A stretch of DNA of 64,000 nucleotides, taken from positions 433,064,270 to 433,128,269 of the forward strand of contig OX465595.1 in the NCBI GenBank assembly GCA_950022295.1. Reading direction: 5' to 3'. Source of the DNA: Bromus sterilis. Lineage: Eukaryota; Streptophyta; Magnoliopsida; Poales; Poaceae. Position 1 is the first letter of the stretch. Every line of letters begins with the position of its first letter. Positions 12,301 through 25,799 of the stretch are shown piece after piece. The position numbers were made by a program, and so were the translations under genes. The notes beneath the pieces are model-generated. The model saw only the letters and a list, made by a program, of their open reading frames with translations. It did not search any database and was not told where the DNA came from.

Positions 12301-12942
12301 CGGCTGTGGTGGGGATGTCCGCCGGCCGCGTGGCTCTTCTCCCTGCTCGCCCTCGTCGTCATGGCCACCGACGTGCACGGCCGCGGCGGCGCCCAGGACT
12401 TCAGCACCTACCCGGAATACAAGTTCGCCGTCGAATTCACCCAGCAAACTCCCCCTGCGTCACACGATCTGAAACCGTCCATCATCTGATCTGGATCCTT
12501 TTTTCACCTGTCGCGCAGCTACTGCCTGGGCATGTCGATCATCGCGCTCCTGTACGCCACGGCGCAGGTGGCGCGCGACGCGCACAGGCTCAGCTCCGGC
12601 CGGGACCTCGTCGCCGGGAGGAAGGCGGCGGCGGTCCTCGACTTCGCCGGAGACCAGGTAATCAACAGCACGTCCGCGCTCGCGTCCAACCACCAATATC
12701 GCCAACCGGCTTCGATCCAACAACCTGAACGTCTTCCTTGATCGTGACAGGTGGTGGCCTACTCCTTGATATCCGGCTTGTCCGCGGCGGCGCCGGTGAC
12801 GGACTACATGCGCCGGTCCGCCGACAACCTGTTCAACGACTCGGCGGCCGCCGCCATTAGCATGGCCTTCTTCGCCTTCTTGGCCATCGGCCTCTCCGCC
12901 CTCATCTCTGGGTACAACCTTTCCTTGGAAGCTCTTGTTTAG
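12286..12942 (+). CDS. CASP-like membrane protein (probable CASPL4 type), 5' end altered
   Basis: Three exons: 12286-12422, 12519-12657 and 12751-12942. Their GT-AG junctions restore one frame of 155 residues. Four hydrophobic segments fit the CASP/MARVEL-like fold: AAWLFSLLALVVMAT; YCLGMSIIALLYATAQVA; the stretch around VVAYSLISGLSAAAP; and AAISMAFFAFLAIGLSALI. The block DFSTYPEYNYCLG spans the first junction. CASP-like proteins are small plasma-membrane scaffolds, some of which organise cell-wall deposition; the role of this member is not known. The family normally has a longer cytosolic N-terminus. Here the first in-frame ATG sits about 30 bases before homology begins, in retrotransposon-like sequence, so the native start is probably lost or replaced. 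The gene converges on the SCAR gene, with 363 bp between stop codons. Confidence 0.75.
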
Positions 12943-13305
12943 CAGGAGCACCTGTATGTATAATTGGATCACATGGATACTCAGAATTTTGTACAGTTTT
13001 GAATCAAATTCCACATTGAGGGGATAATCGTCACAGCACGCAAACCTACCTTGCATTTTGAGGATAAAACTACAATACAAACAAAGGTTAATGATTTACA
13101 TTAGACCTGAACAAATTGGTATCCTAAGAACAAGCCTACCATCAGTAGCCTTTGCTGCCGGGGGAGGCAATTATACACACAATGAGGCCAAAAAGAATCA
13201 AGAGAAGAATGGCAAAAAGGCAGAAAACATATGGGCATCATATACCATATATACAAGAGACAAGACTAAGAATGTTAGGAACAAAAGATGGCATGGCTGT
13301 GCATA
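12943..13305. other. Shared 3' intergenic space of convergent genes
   Basis: AT-rich sequence between the stops of the CASP-like gene (+) and the SCAR gene (-). It must contain both 3' untranslated regions. No repeat was seen. Confidence 0.5.
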
Positions 13306-16300
13306 TTACGTGTCGCTCCAATTATCGTCGTCGTCTTCGTCATCGCTTCCCACTGCCTGCTCCATAACAGAAACATACGTAAGAGACAAGTAACCGAAAG
13401 ATGTTGACAACAACATTGACAAGTTTAACTTTAGATAGGCAACCTGGCGTATGGCATTTGCTTTCTCTATTATTGCAGCAACTCTCAGGTTTCCACTAGA
13501 GGCCCTAGCAGGGGCTCTCATGGATGTCGGTTTAGCGGAACCAACCGGTTTCAGGTCAAAGGTCTGATATCAAGTACCAACAACAAACAAGTCAGGGAGA
13601 TAGTGAGAGGATGGATCTAAATGGAGAAGGGAGAAATTTCTATTTACCAACCTTGTTCCTTATCTGCTCAAGCCACAAGTTTTTATCATTGGTATTTGGC
13701 TTATCTGCAGCGGGCGCAAGTTCTGAAACCTTGCGCATCTGCGCAAAATATATAAATGGGGTTAGGCGTTAACACGGAGCACAACACAGGAGAATGTTCA
13801 CAAGGAAGGCGGAAGAGTACCGTGCTTCTATCATGCGCAGCAACAGCGTCAACCAGTGGATTTCTTGGGATGTTTCTCATTGAAATTGGCTTTCTGGTAA
13901 AGCAATGATCTGTGACATCGGGTTCAAATCTGCTCCCTTCCATTGATATTCCATAATTAGGATGAAGCATCTGAGGTCCAACGGTCCATCCCATCACTGG
14001 TGGCTGCTCCGCGTGCTCATACCTACCTTCACCAAGGTCACCAAGATATTTACTTATACTGCTAGGCCACGACGGGTTTGACTGAAGTATATTCTCACTG
14101 TCCAAATTATGATCACCATGGGTATCATCTTCAGATACCATTGGTTCTGCAGTAGGTAACTGGCCTCTGGACGGACCAACCTTGAGGTTGTCCGCATCTT
14201 GTTCCTGTAACTGACTCTCCTGGCCATTGCCTTCTTCTAACAGTGCGCCTGACATAGTATTTTTTGCTGTGTCTAAAGGCAATCTGCTTGTGATTGTCTG
14301 GTCTTTCAGATTCTTCTCCTCATCTGATGCATTTGAACTATGCTCTTCACTGTCTGAAGTCTCTGAGAACGATTCACCGTGCTGAGGTTGCTGGCAACTA
14401 CCATTTTCAGAAACATGCCCTGGTGTTGGAGGGCTCACTGTGTGTAAATGCATGCTGTGTGCGCCATTGTGATCATCCACCATTTTATCATGCTCAGATG
14501 CAGCTGGATCTGTGGAACTGAGATGCTCAGTGATGTCTGAAATATCTGAACATAAGAGGTGCTGTTGAAGGTCTTGCTGGTTAATCACATGTTCATTGGC
14601 CCCACTGTCATTCTGATCTTCTTCAGCCTCCGTTGGTGATGAAGTGATATGCCCCTGATGCTTAATGTTCCCACAAGCCTCTGAAAATGGCCTGTCATGT
14701 TCCCTTGCGACATCAGCTACTGTTGGAAGTGTAGAAGGTTTTCCAGATTCTACCCTTTGATCATTATTCTCTACCACAGAATTTAGATGCCTCTCTTTGG
14801 TATCTTGAGAGGAAACAGATGCTGTTGGTTCTGCCATTCTGTCAAGTGAAACTAGGTCATTATCCATAGCTTGGCTCAATGCAGGCAAAATGGAAGTCGT
14901 TCTGCTTGCAAGGTCAGGCACACGGTCTTTTGTACCCAGAAGTCCCAAACGAGGCCTTCCAAGCCTCCACTGAAGAGGAGGAAGAGGGGGTGGTTTTTGA
15001 GGCTCTTCAATGCATACACTTTGAAATGGTTCAGTCTGTGCTGGAACAGCAGAAGCCTGATAGTTTTCCTTGGTACCATGCATGACAGAAGTAAAAGTCA
15101 TTGTTGATCCCTCACCTCGTGCACTAGAATTCGAAGAACCCGGTGCAACTCGAAAATCAAATTCAGGAGAGCAATAGGATCCATTCTCTGCTTCCACTTG
15201 GACATTGCATGATGAAGGTCCATCTGGTTCACCAACCCTGTCCTCGCTCAAGGAACACAAGGCAATTTGAGAACCCAATTCAGGGGATGCACATGCTTCC
15301 CACCCTTGCTCTGCTTCCATCTCATGTACTGATGTAGCAGCACCTGGTCCATCAGTTTTATCATTTACTGAAGAATATGGAATTAGGGTATCAAATCCAT
15401 CTGATTCACCAACCCTGTCCTCACTCAAGGGACATGAGGCAATTTGAGAATCTAATTCGGGGGATGCACATGCTTCCCATCCTTGCTCTACTTCCATCTC
15501 ATGTATTGATGTAGCAGCACCTGATCTATCGATCTTATCATTTACTGAAGAATATGGAGCAATTAGGGTATCAACTTCAGGTGAGTAATAGGGTCCATCC
15601 TCTGCTTCCACTTGGACATTGCATGATGGAGTCCCATCTAGTTTACCAACCTTGTAATCACTTAAGGGACATGGAGCAAACTTAGGATCCAATTCAGGAG
15701 ATGGACAAGTTTCCCACCCTGCCTCTGTATCGTTTACTGAAGAATATGGAGCAGTTTGGGAATCAAGAACACCTGAGGCATGATCTTCCAACTCATCTTC
15801 TATCACCGCAGAACCACTCAAAGGAGGACAATCTAGTTCGTCTATTTTCTTGTTAGGCAAAGAACATGAAGGACTTTGAGAATCAAGGTCACCTGGAGCA
15901 CAAACTTCTGCCTCCTTTTCCCCAAGAACAGCATTACTCGAAGGAGGGGCACCAAGTTCATCAATCTTCTCGCAAACGGAAGATGTACCAATTTGAGAAT
16001 CATTTTCACCTGTAAACCGATCTTCTGACTCCTTAGCTTCAGGTGCAATCCTCAGAGGAGAGACATCTAGATCGTCAACTGTCATATCAGTTGAGGGAGA
16101 TGGGACAGTGTGAGAGCCAGGTTCATCCAAGACACGGACATCTGATTCCTGGGTTAGAATAGGTTTCCTTAAAGGAAGGACATCCAGTTCATCCAAGCCA
16201 CGTGCTGCTACCACCGGTTCCACTGGCGAGTTACTCAAGTGAACATCCAGTTCATCTTGCTTCTCATTAATAAAATCATGTCGAGGAAGGTTAGCACAGG

Positions 16301-19300
16301 GGTCATGCTCTTCTTTCACTGGAACAACGCTGTCTGAACGAGAACCATATATATCACTATCAGAAGCAACCTCAGGCAAGGGATGCCGTTCCTGCTCTAA
16401 TTTCACTGGATCAGAAGGGATATCCAGTTCAAGCTTTTTCTCATCACTGAAAGACTCGCGAGATCTCAAGTCAGAATCCACTGCTTGTTTCTCGCCATCA
16501 GGAACTCCCATGGCAGATAAGGGCCCTAATGTCTCGCCTGTTATATCCTTGGCAGATGAACATTCAGCAAGTTGAGAATCCAGCTTAGAACAAACTGCTT
16601 CCTTGTCTAATTCTGCTGGCAGCACAGAGACAGAACTAGGAAAGTCCAATGCACTGACTATAGAATCATTTGTAATATCGTTAGAATCTGAGGATGGTTT
16701 ATAATCAAAGCCTTCTGTGGCAGCAGTAAAATCAATCTCATGGTATTCATGGCACAAGGATCTGAAGTCCTGTTCAGTCATAACTTCTGATGGTAATGGT
16801 GCTTCATCAGGTGGAGATGCAGGTTCCCAAAGAGAATCATCAAGTGGGTACAGGTTCTCTTTTGCTTCAATGTTACCCTGCTGGATTAGAAGTTCTGAGA
16901 GAAAATCTTGTTCTTCTTCAGAGCAACATGGTTGATAGCTCATACTTGGAGAAGGATCAGTAGAACTCACTATGCATCCACGATCCACAAATGGGTTTGT
17001 ACCAAATGAATCTTCAGCAGACAACTCCCGCACCAAGTCTTGGTCGACATCTGATGGTTGCTCCCCCACCATGTTACTGTTCAGGCTTACTGCAACATCC
17101 TTGTCCAAATCACCCTGACATGGAACTTCAGCAATTAGAGTGGTCTCTTCTGATAGTTCCTCTTGACAAAAAGATTCTTCTGGAAAATGCGATGATGGAA
17201 CATATAGAATATCATCACTGCCACTCAATGTTTCGCCTGATGTTTCTGTTTCAATAGGCTGTGGAAGATTGGCTATCTGCATACGTCCTCTTGACTCTTC
17301 TAGTGATCCAAGATTTTCACAGGTAGCTTCAACTGCTTCAATGTCCTCTCTTAAGGGACTGGATTGCAACGGTACATCATGGCTAGAGTTTTCCTCCATG
17401 GAATTTGTAGGGAGAACCTCTGCTTTGTCAGTATATTTGGCACCATCAGTATACTCCTCTTCAGAGGGTATCATGTCATCTTCAAACCTGCTGGTAGTTG
17501 ATTCTTCTACAACCTCAGCATCAACCAGAACTGCACCGCACTCCACATTTTTCTCAGTTTCAATTGATTCATGGTATTCCATGCAGAACTTGCTGGTACC
17601 AATCATAGGGGCAGAAGCTGGTGGGGTATCGATCAACGATGGCTTTGTATCATCATTCAATACTTGTAGAGATGGTTCCAGCATCTCACTTGCATGAGCG
17701 TCTGTGTCATCTTGAGAAGTCGGCGCAGATTCAGTAAGTTCTGGGATCACTTGAACATTAGAGAAGTGCATGGGCACAACAGACGCCTGCATAGAATCTT
17801 CTTTCTGTTCGTCGAGCCTAACTGAACAGGGCCCTTTTTCTAGCGCAACTATTTCTTGATCTTCTGTGATATGCTTATATAGATCTTCATCGGGTAAACA
17901 ATGTAAATCTTCAACCATTTTACCATGATCTGATTCATGCAATTGATTATCCGATGTGCTTGAATGAAGAGGTATAACTCCTGAATCAAGCTCTACAAGA
18001 AATATTCCAGTAAAACAATGTAGATCAGTAAACCACCAAGCTAAATAAATAATTGAAGTAAAACAAGGCGGTGATGAAAGAAAAAAAACAAATGATTGGC
18101 TTACCATCAAGATGCTTGTGGATACCATCAGTATCCAAACTAGTTGGTGTTGTACTCCTATCTATTTCTGCAGAAAATGCAACATTGTTGATCTCCAAGT
18201 CATTCATGGGCACAACAGGATCCATGTCTGGCTGTGATGCAAGTTTGCAAGTTTGGACAACTGTAGGTAGAGATGTGCATTCTTCAAACAGTCTCTTGGA
18301 CAACTGCATTTGTTCTTCGTTGGATGTGCTACTCTGGAGTAACAAATCATCAGCATGTGGAACTTCAATTTCTCCACCATCATGTGAAACATCATTAGGT
18401 TGTCCAGATATCATAAAAGTACCATCTACCACATTGTTTTGGCCATCCTCCGCTGAGCGATATGCTATTTCATGGTAATCACTGCTGATGCTAGCCAAAC
18501 CTGGCATGCAAACACAATAACAATAACTATGTAAGTCAAAGAAAACAAAGAGGAAACTCACTGGAGGCACCTTTGAGTTTATCCAAACATATACTAAAAT
18601 AATTTTATAGAAATACTTACCATCCAAACCACTAGATGTCTGGGATAACTGTTTTTCAGAACTAGGGGCAGCAGCAGTATGATAAGGGAGACAAGACACC
18701 TCCTGGTTTTGTTCACAGCCGTTGAGATCAGTGTCAGTTTCAAAATTACCATTGACATCGGAGGTTATACTGGATGATGAGCTGACATCCATTAGATCAA
18801 CATCATTACAAGACTCTTTGTCGTTGATCCAATTATCACCACTCAAATGTTTGTAAGAATCTGAATCAGAGTCTGTATCTTTTGTGTCTGACACTGCAGA
18901 AGGAGAAGAATCACTTAGCAAAAATGAGTCTGCACGCGTTGGCTCTGTGTCATTGCATGGATTGCTCAACCCTGATGACAGATCTTCTGTGGGACCTAGT
19001 TCTGAGAACTGTACATCCAACACACTTTCAGCTTCTTTGCCCTCACAGTTCAAATTACCTGCTTCCATTTTGGCACTGAGATCCTTTTTACTTATCATGC
19101 TATGTTCAGTTTCACCTTCTGATTCCGTATTAAGGGCATCAATAAACTTGTCTTGATCACTACCAATATCATCAGGCCTGCAGGGATCGACGTCATGGAT
19201 AACAGGAACTACAGCCGATTGAAATTTCTCTTCCTGCACTGACTGCAATGGAGAATTGCGATCCTTGCCCTTATTATCTGTAACTTCCTGCAACCTTTCT

Positions 19301-22300
19301 GGTGTTGAGAAAATGTCATTTTGCTCCACAAGAGATCGCTTGCAGATCTGTTCCATTTCGGGTTGTTCCTCTTGTGTTGCCAGATATCTACCATCATCTA
19401 CCTCGACAAAAACCGATCCACTAATGGGTGCAGATGCAGTCACCAATGTATCAGATTCATCTATTGGTACAACCTTCGTTCGTTCAACTTTAGTAAAAGA
19501 CTGAGTAGGAGCACTAAAATTGTCTAATTCTCCAAATGAAGATATTATTTCACTTGAGTCACTTGACCTAAATTTTGCATGGAAGTGCCTTGCAGAATAG
19601 TTTGATAAGATTTTTTGTTGTGACGAAATTACTTCTTGCAATTGTTCCCTGCAGATTCTGCTTATAGTTTTATTATAAGAATCCCGTAGATGCCTAGATT
19701 TCAGCTTTGTTGTCCTTGGTGGAATTTTTCTAGAAGATCGATCTTTTGAGGAAGTAGTTTGAGACCTACAGGTTTTTCACAAAACAGTATTACATTATGT
19801 CATGGTGAATCTAGTCTAAAATCATATCTAATTAAAACTTCTCCATGTACATAGACTGCTTTTGGTGAATCTTATGCACATGACCGATCTAGTGGCCCTA
19901 AACTTACTCAGAGTTCGCAACAAGCAACGATTCAAGTGTTTCCCCTTTCCTCCGCATAGCCTTCTTCTGAAAAAGAAAGACTTCAGTAAGTTTCTAACTT
20001 CAAGAAATTTTTCTGGTTTGACAAATATTAGGGGACCACGAATATCTACTACCTCCGATCCATATTAATGGGCACACACTTAGTATAACTTTGTACTAGA
20101 GTTGTACTAAGTGTGTGCCCATTAATATGGGTCGGAGGGAGTACATATATTTAAACAGAGTAAATGATATGACAAACATACCACGGGTAAAGAACCGGTT
20201 CTACCCTCATAAGTCCAAGGCAAGTTGAGATGATAACTTATTATCATCTATTGACAGATGAAAAATGCAATTTGGCTTGGTAGTTCTTCCAAATCTAAAC
20301 AGTACTGTGCGGCAGCTTTTTCTTGTATCAATATTTTTGTGTTGTCCAATTTGGCTGACCCCAAATCTCAAGCTGAAGCTAAGCTTATGTGTTGTAAATA
20401 TGATTCTAAAGCTCATGTGCATATGGTCCTTTTGGTAAAATAGCAACTGCCATCGCAATTTAAACAGGAGGTACTCGGTAAATTATGTAGCACAAAGTGA
20501 AGAATTGTCTTGGTGAAAAATAGGGGAACGTTATTTTAATTGGGAAAAGAGGAGAATGTTGGCAGTAATTGAGAATGTATTACTTGCCTTTATCCTTCGG
20601 GGCTTCTTTTCTCTTAAGTAATCCGGCTCAATCATGTTGGAGGTCTGTCCCATCTTAAAGAAAGAGGGGTCTGAATATCGTTTTAAGGAGGCCCCAGCAC
20701 CAGCAACATCAAACCTGAAGAACAATCCTGGTGTGTAATTGCTGATAACACATCCATAGTATACATCCACACAATAAATAAAAAGTAGAAAGCATCCACA
20801 TACTTATCCAACGTGAATAAATGCGGTGGGCCACGACATTCTTCATATGAATCCAAAATGAAACGAGGCATATCTCCTATCGTGATCAAATTCTGATTAA
20901 GCTGAAGATTTGAATGCCACTCGATACCTACAAGTGAATGTACCAAGAACTTGTGACGTAAGAACCATAACAGTGCAAAATAATAATCAGAAAATGTGGT
21001 CTTTTCCACTTTCAACAAACCATCATCATGCAGGTAATTTGAATGGTCACTCTGGGCTATAATTGCCTTCTCAGCTGCAGGAAATTCTGCCTCAAGCTGC
21101 TGCAATCTAAGCATTAAACCATGGCCTCTAGAAGCAGTGGCCATCACATCTTCATGCAGGTCGTGAAAAATTTCTGCGGCAAACCTTTTGCACAAGGGAA
21201 ACACAAAAGGTGTTCAGTAAAAATGGAAAGAATGACATATTCACTTTTAGAATAATGTTTTGGTACACATATTACAACATGGATGGAAGCATTGGTAATC
21301 AACAAGATACACATCTACATTGCAAACAATTCCAACAAAACTTCAAGAGGATAGTAAAACTAACAATAAACCTTGCTGAAACCTAGTAAAAGTGTTCACA
21401 TAACAATTCACATTTGTGTAGCTCTAACTGGGAACATGATGGCTTAGCATAGAAAAAAAAAATCATCCAAAGAATGACTAAGTATTGTTTGACCAAAACA
21501 AAGTTGAGAAATGAGAACACTGCGAAATCTGGAAACTAAGATGAAAACACTGTACCATCTGGAAAATAAGTTGGAGCAATATATCATCTGGGAAACATGG
21601 GCAGAAATCCTACTATGATGAATTGCATCCCCAAATAAATACTGAGGGCGCTCTCATCTTAAACACGTGAATTTATTTTCCGTTGTGAGATTTACAATGC
21701 TATCGTTTGGCAGTTGTATAGATTAACCCCAACTTTGATATAAAGTTGTGCAGAAGCCGAAGAAGAAGAAGAAAAATGTCAACTACTGTCATCAAATCAC
21801 AATGCCAACTAGCTGCAGGGAAATGATGGGCAGGACAGGAGTGTCTTTGCACTTCACCTACCAAATTCTGACTTGTGTTTCTAAAGTGCGAGCTCAATGC
21901 CGTCTATCATTAATAGAATCCTGGTTAAAATCAGCTACCAGGTGCAGCATGCAGACCATGAATTCCCTCCTGGAAGCCGCAAAGTGGACTGGTTGGGAAG
22001 GACCAAAACATACAGGGTAATTTCCGCCATGGCTCATCTATTTGTTGTGGGGAATAATTTCAACACCCTTAAAATCGAAAATATTTAAAAGGCGGCTCAT
22101 GAGCCCAAATTGGACTGAAAATTGTGATGCGTGTCCCTCAACACCTCGGAATTTGTAGCAAAATGCTGCGCGTGAAGCGAATTCCGCAGACGAACTGAAT
22201 CCTTGGAATTGCGCAAACGAGAGGAGCAAACCACTGTGTCGCCCAGAACGCGCAGAAAGCTCCCTCAACAAACCTAAAAGGAACTAAACTAAACCCGTAA

Positions 22301-22616
22301 AGCTATCTACACATAGATGCTCCCAAAAACAGCATACGCCCGGTGGTTGTTTTATTTTATTTTATTTTTGCAAAATCGCACGCTGCGGCGGCGAGGCCAG
22401 CACAGAGGGAAGCGGGAGGCTAGGAGGAGCAGAGAAGGAAGCCGAGGTTAGGAGCGCTTACTCAGCGAGATCCCCGAGCTGGCGCAGGACGCCGACGAGG
22501 CCGGCCATGGCGACGCCCTCGAGCAGCGCCTCCGGGTCATCCTGGTCCTCCCCCTCGGGCGCGTACAGAGCCGGATCCGCCAGCCCGTACTCGTTCCGCA
22601 CCTGGTACCGTATCAT
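13306..22616 (-). CDS. SCAR/WAVE-family actin nucleation regulator, closest in layout to SCAR-like protein 1
   Basis: Eleven exons: 22616-22462, 21184-21021, 20927-20804, 20714-20588, 19966-19908, 19765-18621, 18500-18105, 17992-13821, 13738-13652, 13563-13444 and 13356-13306. They join without a frame break into 2,199 residues. Residues 1 to about 170 are the SCAR homology domain (MIRYQVRNEYGLADP; FAAEIFHDLHEDVMATASRG; PRFILDSYEECRGPP; LKRYSDPSFFK). A basic patch lies at about 182-197 (REKKPRRIK then KKAMRRK). Exon 8 alone encodes 1,390 residues of acidic, Ser-rich sequence. The C-terminus has a WH2 actin-binding motif (LWLEQIRNKTFDLKPV, about 2136-2151) and an acidic tail ending AVGSDDEDDDDNWSDT with its single Trp. 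SCAR proteins work in the WAVE complex to activate Arp2/3 and shape epidermal cells. The great length suggests the rice SCAR-like 1 type rather than the shorter SCAR-like 2. The intron after exon 4 has a GC donor. Confidence 0.93.
15187..15760 (-). repeat. Coding tandem repeats in SCAR exon 8
   Basis: Three related units. A segment beginning 'accaaccctgtcctc' recurs at 15231 and 15408, 177 bp apart, and a diverged copy ('accaaccttg') is at 15645. In the protein they give repeats of SSVNDK, HEME-EQGWEACASPEL and LSEDRVGE-DG. The first and third units also share the peptide block CNVQVEAE. Spacing is a multiple of three, so the frame is kept. Confidence 0.8.
20049..20141. mobile_element. Stowaway MITE in SCAR intron 4, 93 bp
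   Basis: A near-perfect hairpin flanked by TA. The ends resemble the CTCCCTCCG Stowaway terminus, and an inner palindrome of AATGGGCACACACTTAGTA pairs with its complement. It lies in the intron between exons 5 and 4 and away from both splice sites. Confidence 0.9.
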
Positions 22617-23313
22617 CTCCGCTCCCTCGCTCCTGAGCCTTCAGGACTCCGCCACCATTGGAGTTGGAGCGCCCGCCCTCCTCCTCTTCCTCCCCCGCCT
22701 CTTACTCCACTGGCAGCTGGTGAGCTCGGGGTGGCCGTAGCGCGTGAGAAAAATATTCCACCACTACCCGATTCAGTGTGGACGGGAAGGGGAGGAAGAC
22801 GAGGTGGGGCGTCAGAGAAAGTGAGAACACATTCTTATCACGGGGCTCTCTGACACGTGGGGTCCCGTGCTCCTCCTCCTCGCGGCGGCCCGTGACGCCT
22901 CCCCGGTTTAAGCCCACGCAGGGCCTGTTTGCTCCACTCGCTGACTGCGGGTCCGGTCTCCGGTGGGTCCGTCCGTCAGTGATAGGAGGTTGGGTTGGAT
23001 CAAATCGAAAGCCGGTGTGGCCGCGTTGTCTCATTAGCGGCGCGCGGGGATTAGGCGGGGTTCGATGGATTAGATTAGGCTTTGACGGTGGTGGGCCCGA
23101 GGCCGGATCGTGCTGAGCGTGAGCAAGTCGAACCTCTCTCACTTAGTTTAAGCTCATCATTTCACTGTTACCATCCGATAAGGCAGAAGCGAGTGGGTTG
23201 GGTGAGGCTCCAACCCAACCCAGCACATTTATTAGCGAGCCACAAATGCAGATGAGATTTGTTTGGCCTCTTCCATCGATCCATCTCATCTCCCATAGTA
23301 GAGTAGTGCATTA
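22617..23313. other. SCAR promoter/5' side and intergenic DNA
   Basis: GC-rich upstream flank of the SCAR start codon. No TATA box was obvious within 150 bp and no other gene was recognised. Confidence 0.4.
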
Positions 23314-23593
23314 GGCTCTCCCAATGCATTGTTTTTTAGCACAATATCATAGGAGCAATAAAAAATTAAGATACAATCCCACAATGCATTGTTTCTTATA
23401 GGTTGTATCTTATTTAATAATTTTGGCTCCATGCATAAATGTGATTGGTCTAACCATGCTTTTTGCATATGGCCACGTGCAAGGGTTGTATCTTAGCTAA
23501 AATACAACCTTCCTCTCTTTCTTCATTAAATACCATGCCACATAAGCAAAATATCTATGATTACGTGCTAAGATACTAGCATTGGGAGTGCCC
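23314..23593. mobile_element. Tourist-type MITE, family A, 280 bp
   Basis: Flanked by TTA on both sides. It begins GGCTCTCCCAATGCATTG, and the reverse complement of its end begins GGGCACTCCCAATGCTAG. The interior holds the 'gttgtatctta' and 'catatggccacgtgcaaggg' words also seen in the family A copies at 34.5, 37.9 and 40.2 kb. Confidence 0.85.
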
Positions 23594-25183
23594 TTAGTGG
23601 TCATCACTCATCGGCAGCAGGCCCTAAACTTATCATCAAACACATACAGGTGTCGCTTAATCGTGGAATTAAGCTCCGTCTGCACTACTACTACTACTAC
23701 TAAAGGTCAAGTTTTTCCAAGGTCAATTAGATGGATCGATTGCTTGCTTCCCATTTTATGTCTGGCTTTGGTTGGTTTAGCTTAAACTGTGGTTCATCGT
23801 TCCCTTTTCGCCATGTGCAGACTGCAGGGTCAAACGCTTCTTAAATTCGTCTTGCGACCCGTCGGCATCGCCCCTCCCTGATTTATTCACCCCGATCTGT
23901 TAAAGGAGCAGCACGTACGTAGGAGTACCTAACTGGATGTGGACTGCGTGTTTGAAAATACTACTCGTTGTTTTTGCTGCAATAATCAACCCTGCATTTC
24001 AATTCGAAACAGACACGAGCAGCAGTACGACAGTACGGGGCGGCACCGAACCCAATCACCTGGCCCTGATTGCTTCCCTCCCCAATCAAACAGGAATTCA
24101 AATTAAGAGTGTCGAGTACGTTTTTTGAAAGAGAAAAAGTTTGAGGAGCGTTGTTGAGGAGTGTTTGGCAAGCTCGTCGTGCGCACGCAGTACTGTCCTG
24201 TCCTTTGGATCATCGCCTTGCGTGCAAAACAAAAGGGTACTCCGTGCTCGTACGTACGTACGTGTTGGTGAAGGTGGTGCTGGCTTGTCACCTTCTCCTT
24301 GTCTCCGTCTCTCAGGGGGAAATCCAGCTCTCTCTGCCTTTTTGCTGCTCAATCCTACCTACGTGATTGCCTTCACGTGCTCACAGGATAAACCATCATC
24401 ACCAGAGGAGCATCCGCAACGGACAGTATCAATCGAGGAAGAGGGCGAGAGACGCTGTCGGTCGGTCGATACCGTCGTCGTTTCGTTCCGAAAAGTGAGC
24501 GACGGCGATCGACGACGGTTGGGTCATTGGGTGTAGCACTGCTCCCATGGCCCCTAGATCGACCCCATGCAAGTGTCTAGTGTCTAGTGTTGGCATGGAG
24601 CGGGATCGCGCTGCTGCCAATAATACCGTGCCGGTCCACACTAGTCCAGTAGTCCGGCCGGCGGTTGGGCTTTACTGCCTTGTCGCCCATCCTCCATCTT
24701 CTTCCCTCCCCGACCGGCCATCACACATTTGCGGTGACGGTGAGGTGATTTTACCGTGGTTGTTCGTCGCTGCTGGCCATGCATGGCCACAACTGAAAAC
24801 CAGGAGCGCTCCGGCCTCCGGCCATCACGTGGGAGGATCACCGTTTATACTGGATCTCGTGTTCACAAACTCCAGGCAGCTCAAATACATCACAGCTTGA
24901 TGACAAGATTGGCAACAACGAGAGAAAATAAAGAGGATGAGAAAACCACCCATAATCAAATAAGTCACTACATAGTAAAACGTACAATTCGTTATACGGT
25001 CTCGCCAATTAAAATTGAGACATAAATAAACTCTCAAAAGGTTGCTGAAACTGCTGCCGGCGGGATGCTGGTAGTGGCATGGCATGCCGGGACCCAAAGA
25101 GCCGCCCGGCCTCGCTGTGAGTACCACCATACGTCCATACCCGTGTCCCCGTCTCCGGGGAGCTCACCTATTGCGAGATGTAA
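23594..25183. other. Intergenic, no gene recognised
   Basis: Several short frames on both strands but no domain or splice-consistent model. There is a (CTA)n microsatellite at about 23683-23702 and 'cgtacgtacgtacgtg' near 24251. Confidence 0.4.
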
Positions 25184-25456
25184 GAGCAAGTACAATAAGG
25201 TACAGTCAGCAGGCTATAAGCATTAAAATATTATATTTGAGGTGAGGTGGAGGAGAGAGAAGAAAAGCGGGCTACAAATTAGTAGCCAGCTACAACACGT
25301 GCTCCTAGGCATTTTGTGAGATACACATATGCGTCATGTATCAATAGAGTAGTACATATTTATACTTAACCATTATATTAGTTGGCTATAAGGTTGGCTA
25401 TAGATGACATGGCATCTCCTTATAGCCAACAGCCGGCTATACTATTAACCATGCTC
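25184..25456. mobile_element. Tourist-type MITE, family F, 273 bp
   Basis: Starts GAGCAAGTACAATAAGG and its complementary end starts GAGCATGGTTAATAG. It is flanked by TAA on both sides. The interior words 'ggctataag', 'cacgtgctcctaggcattttg' and 'gatgacatggca' are shared with the inverted copy at 38936-39220. Confidence 0.8.
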
Positions 25457-25799
25457 TAACTTTGGCTCGCCTTTGACGTTCGCACATATGGGCAAACTAT
25501 TTGGGAGTTTGCTCCCTCGGTCGCTGCATTCGCTTGCTTGGACGGTCCGGTGTGGACTGGCTGGATTGGTTCGATTTATATTGTCTTTTCTTTCTTTTTC
25601 TGTTTTTCTTAAAAAGATATCAGAAAAAAAAAGTTTTTCATTGTTTTTTTCTGTGTGCTCCCATTACGCGTTTCACTATGTGCTTTTCATTGCTTGCACA
25701 ATTTGCAGTGGTTCTTTCAAGGGCAGTGCTTTGTGACGGCTGACCGGCGGAAAGCCTGGCCGGTCGGCCCATAGCCGTACGAATTCGGATCAAATCGCT

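Noticed and set aside
18001..18104. Read-through segments of the long SCAR frames (near 18001-18104 and 18501-18620)
   Set aside because: They are open by chance. Using the GT-AG introns 18104-17993 and 18620-18501 restores SCAR-like sequence and frame.
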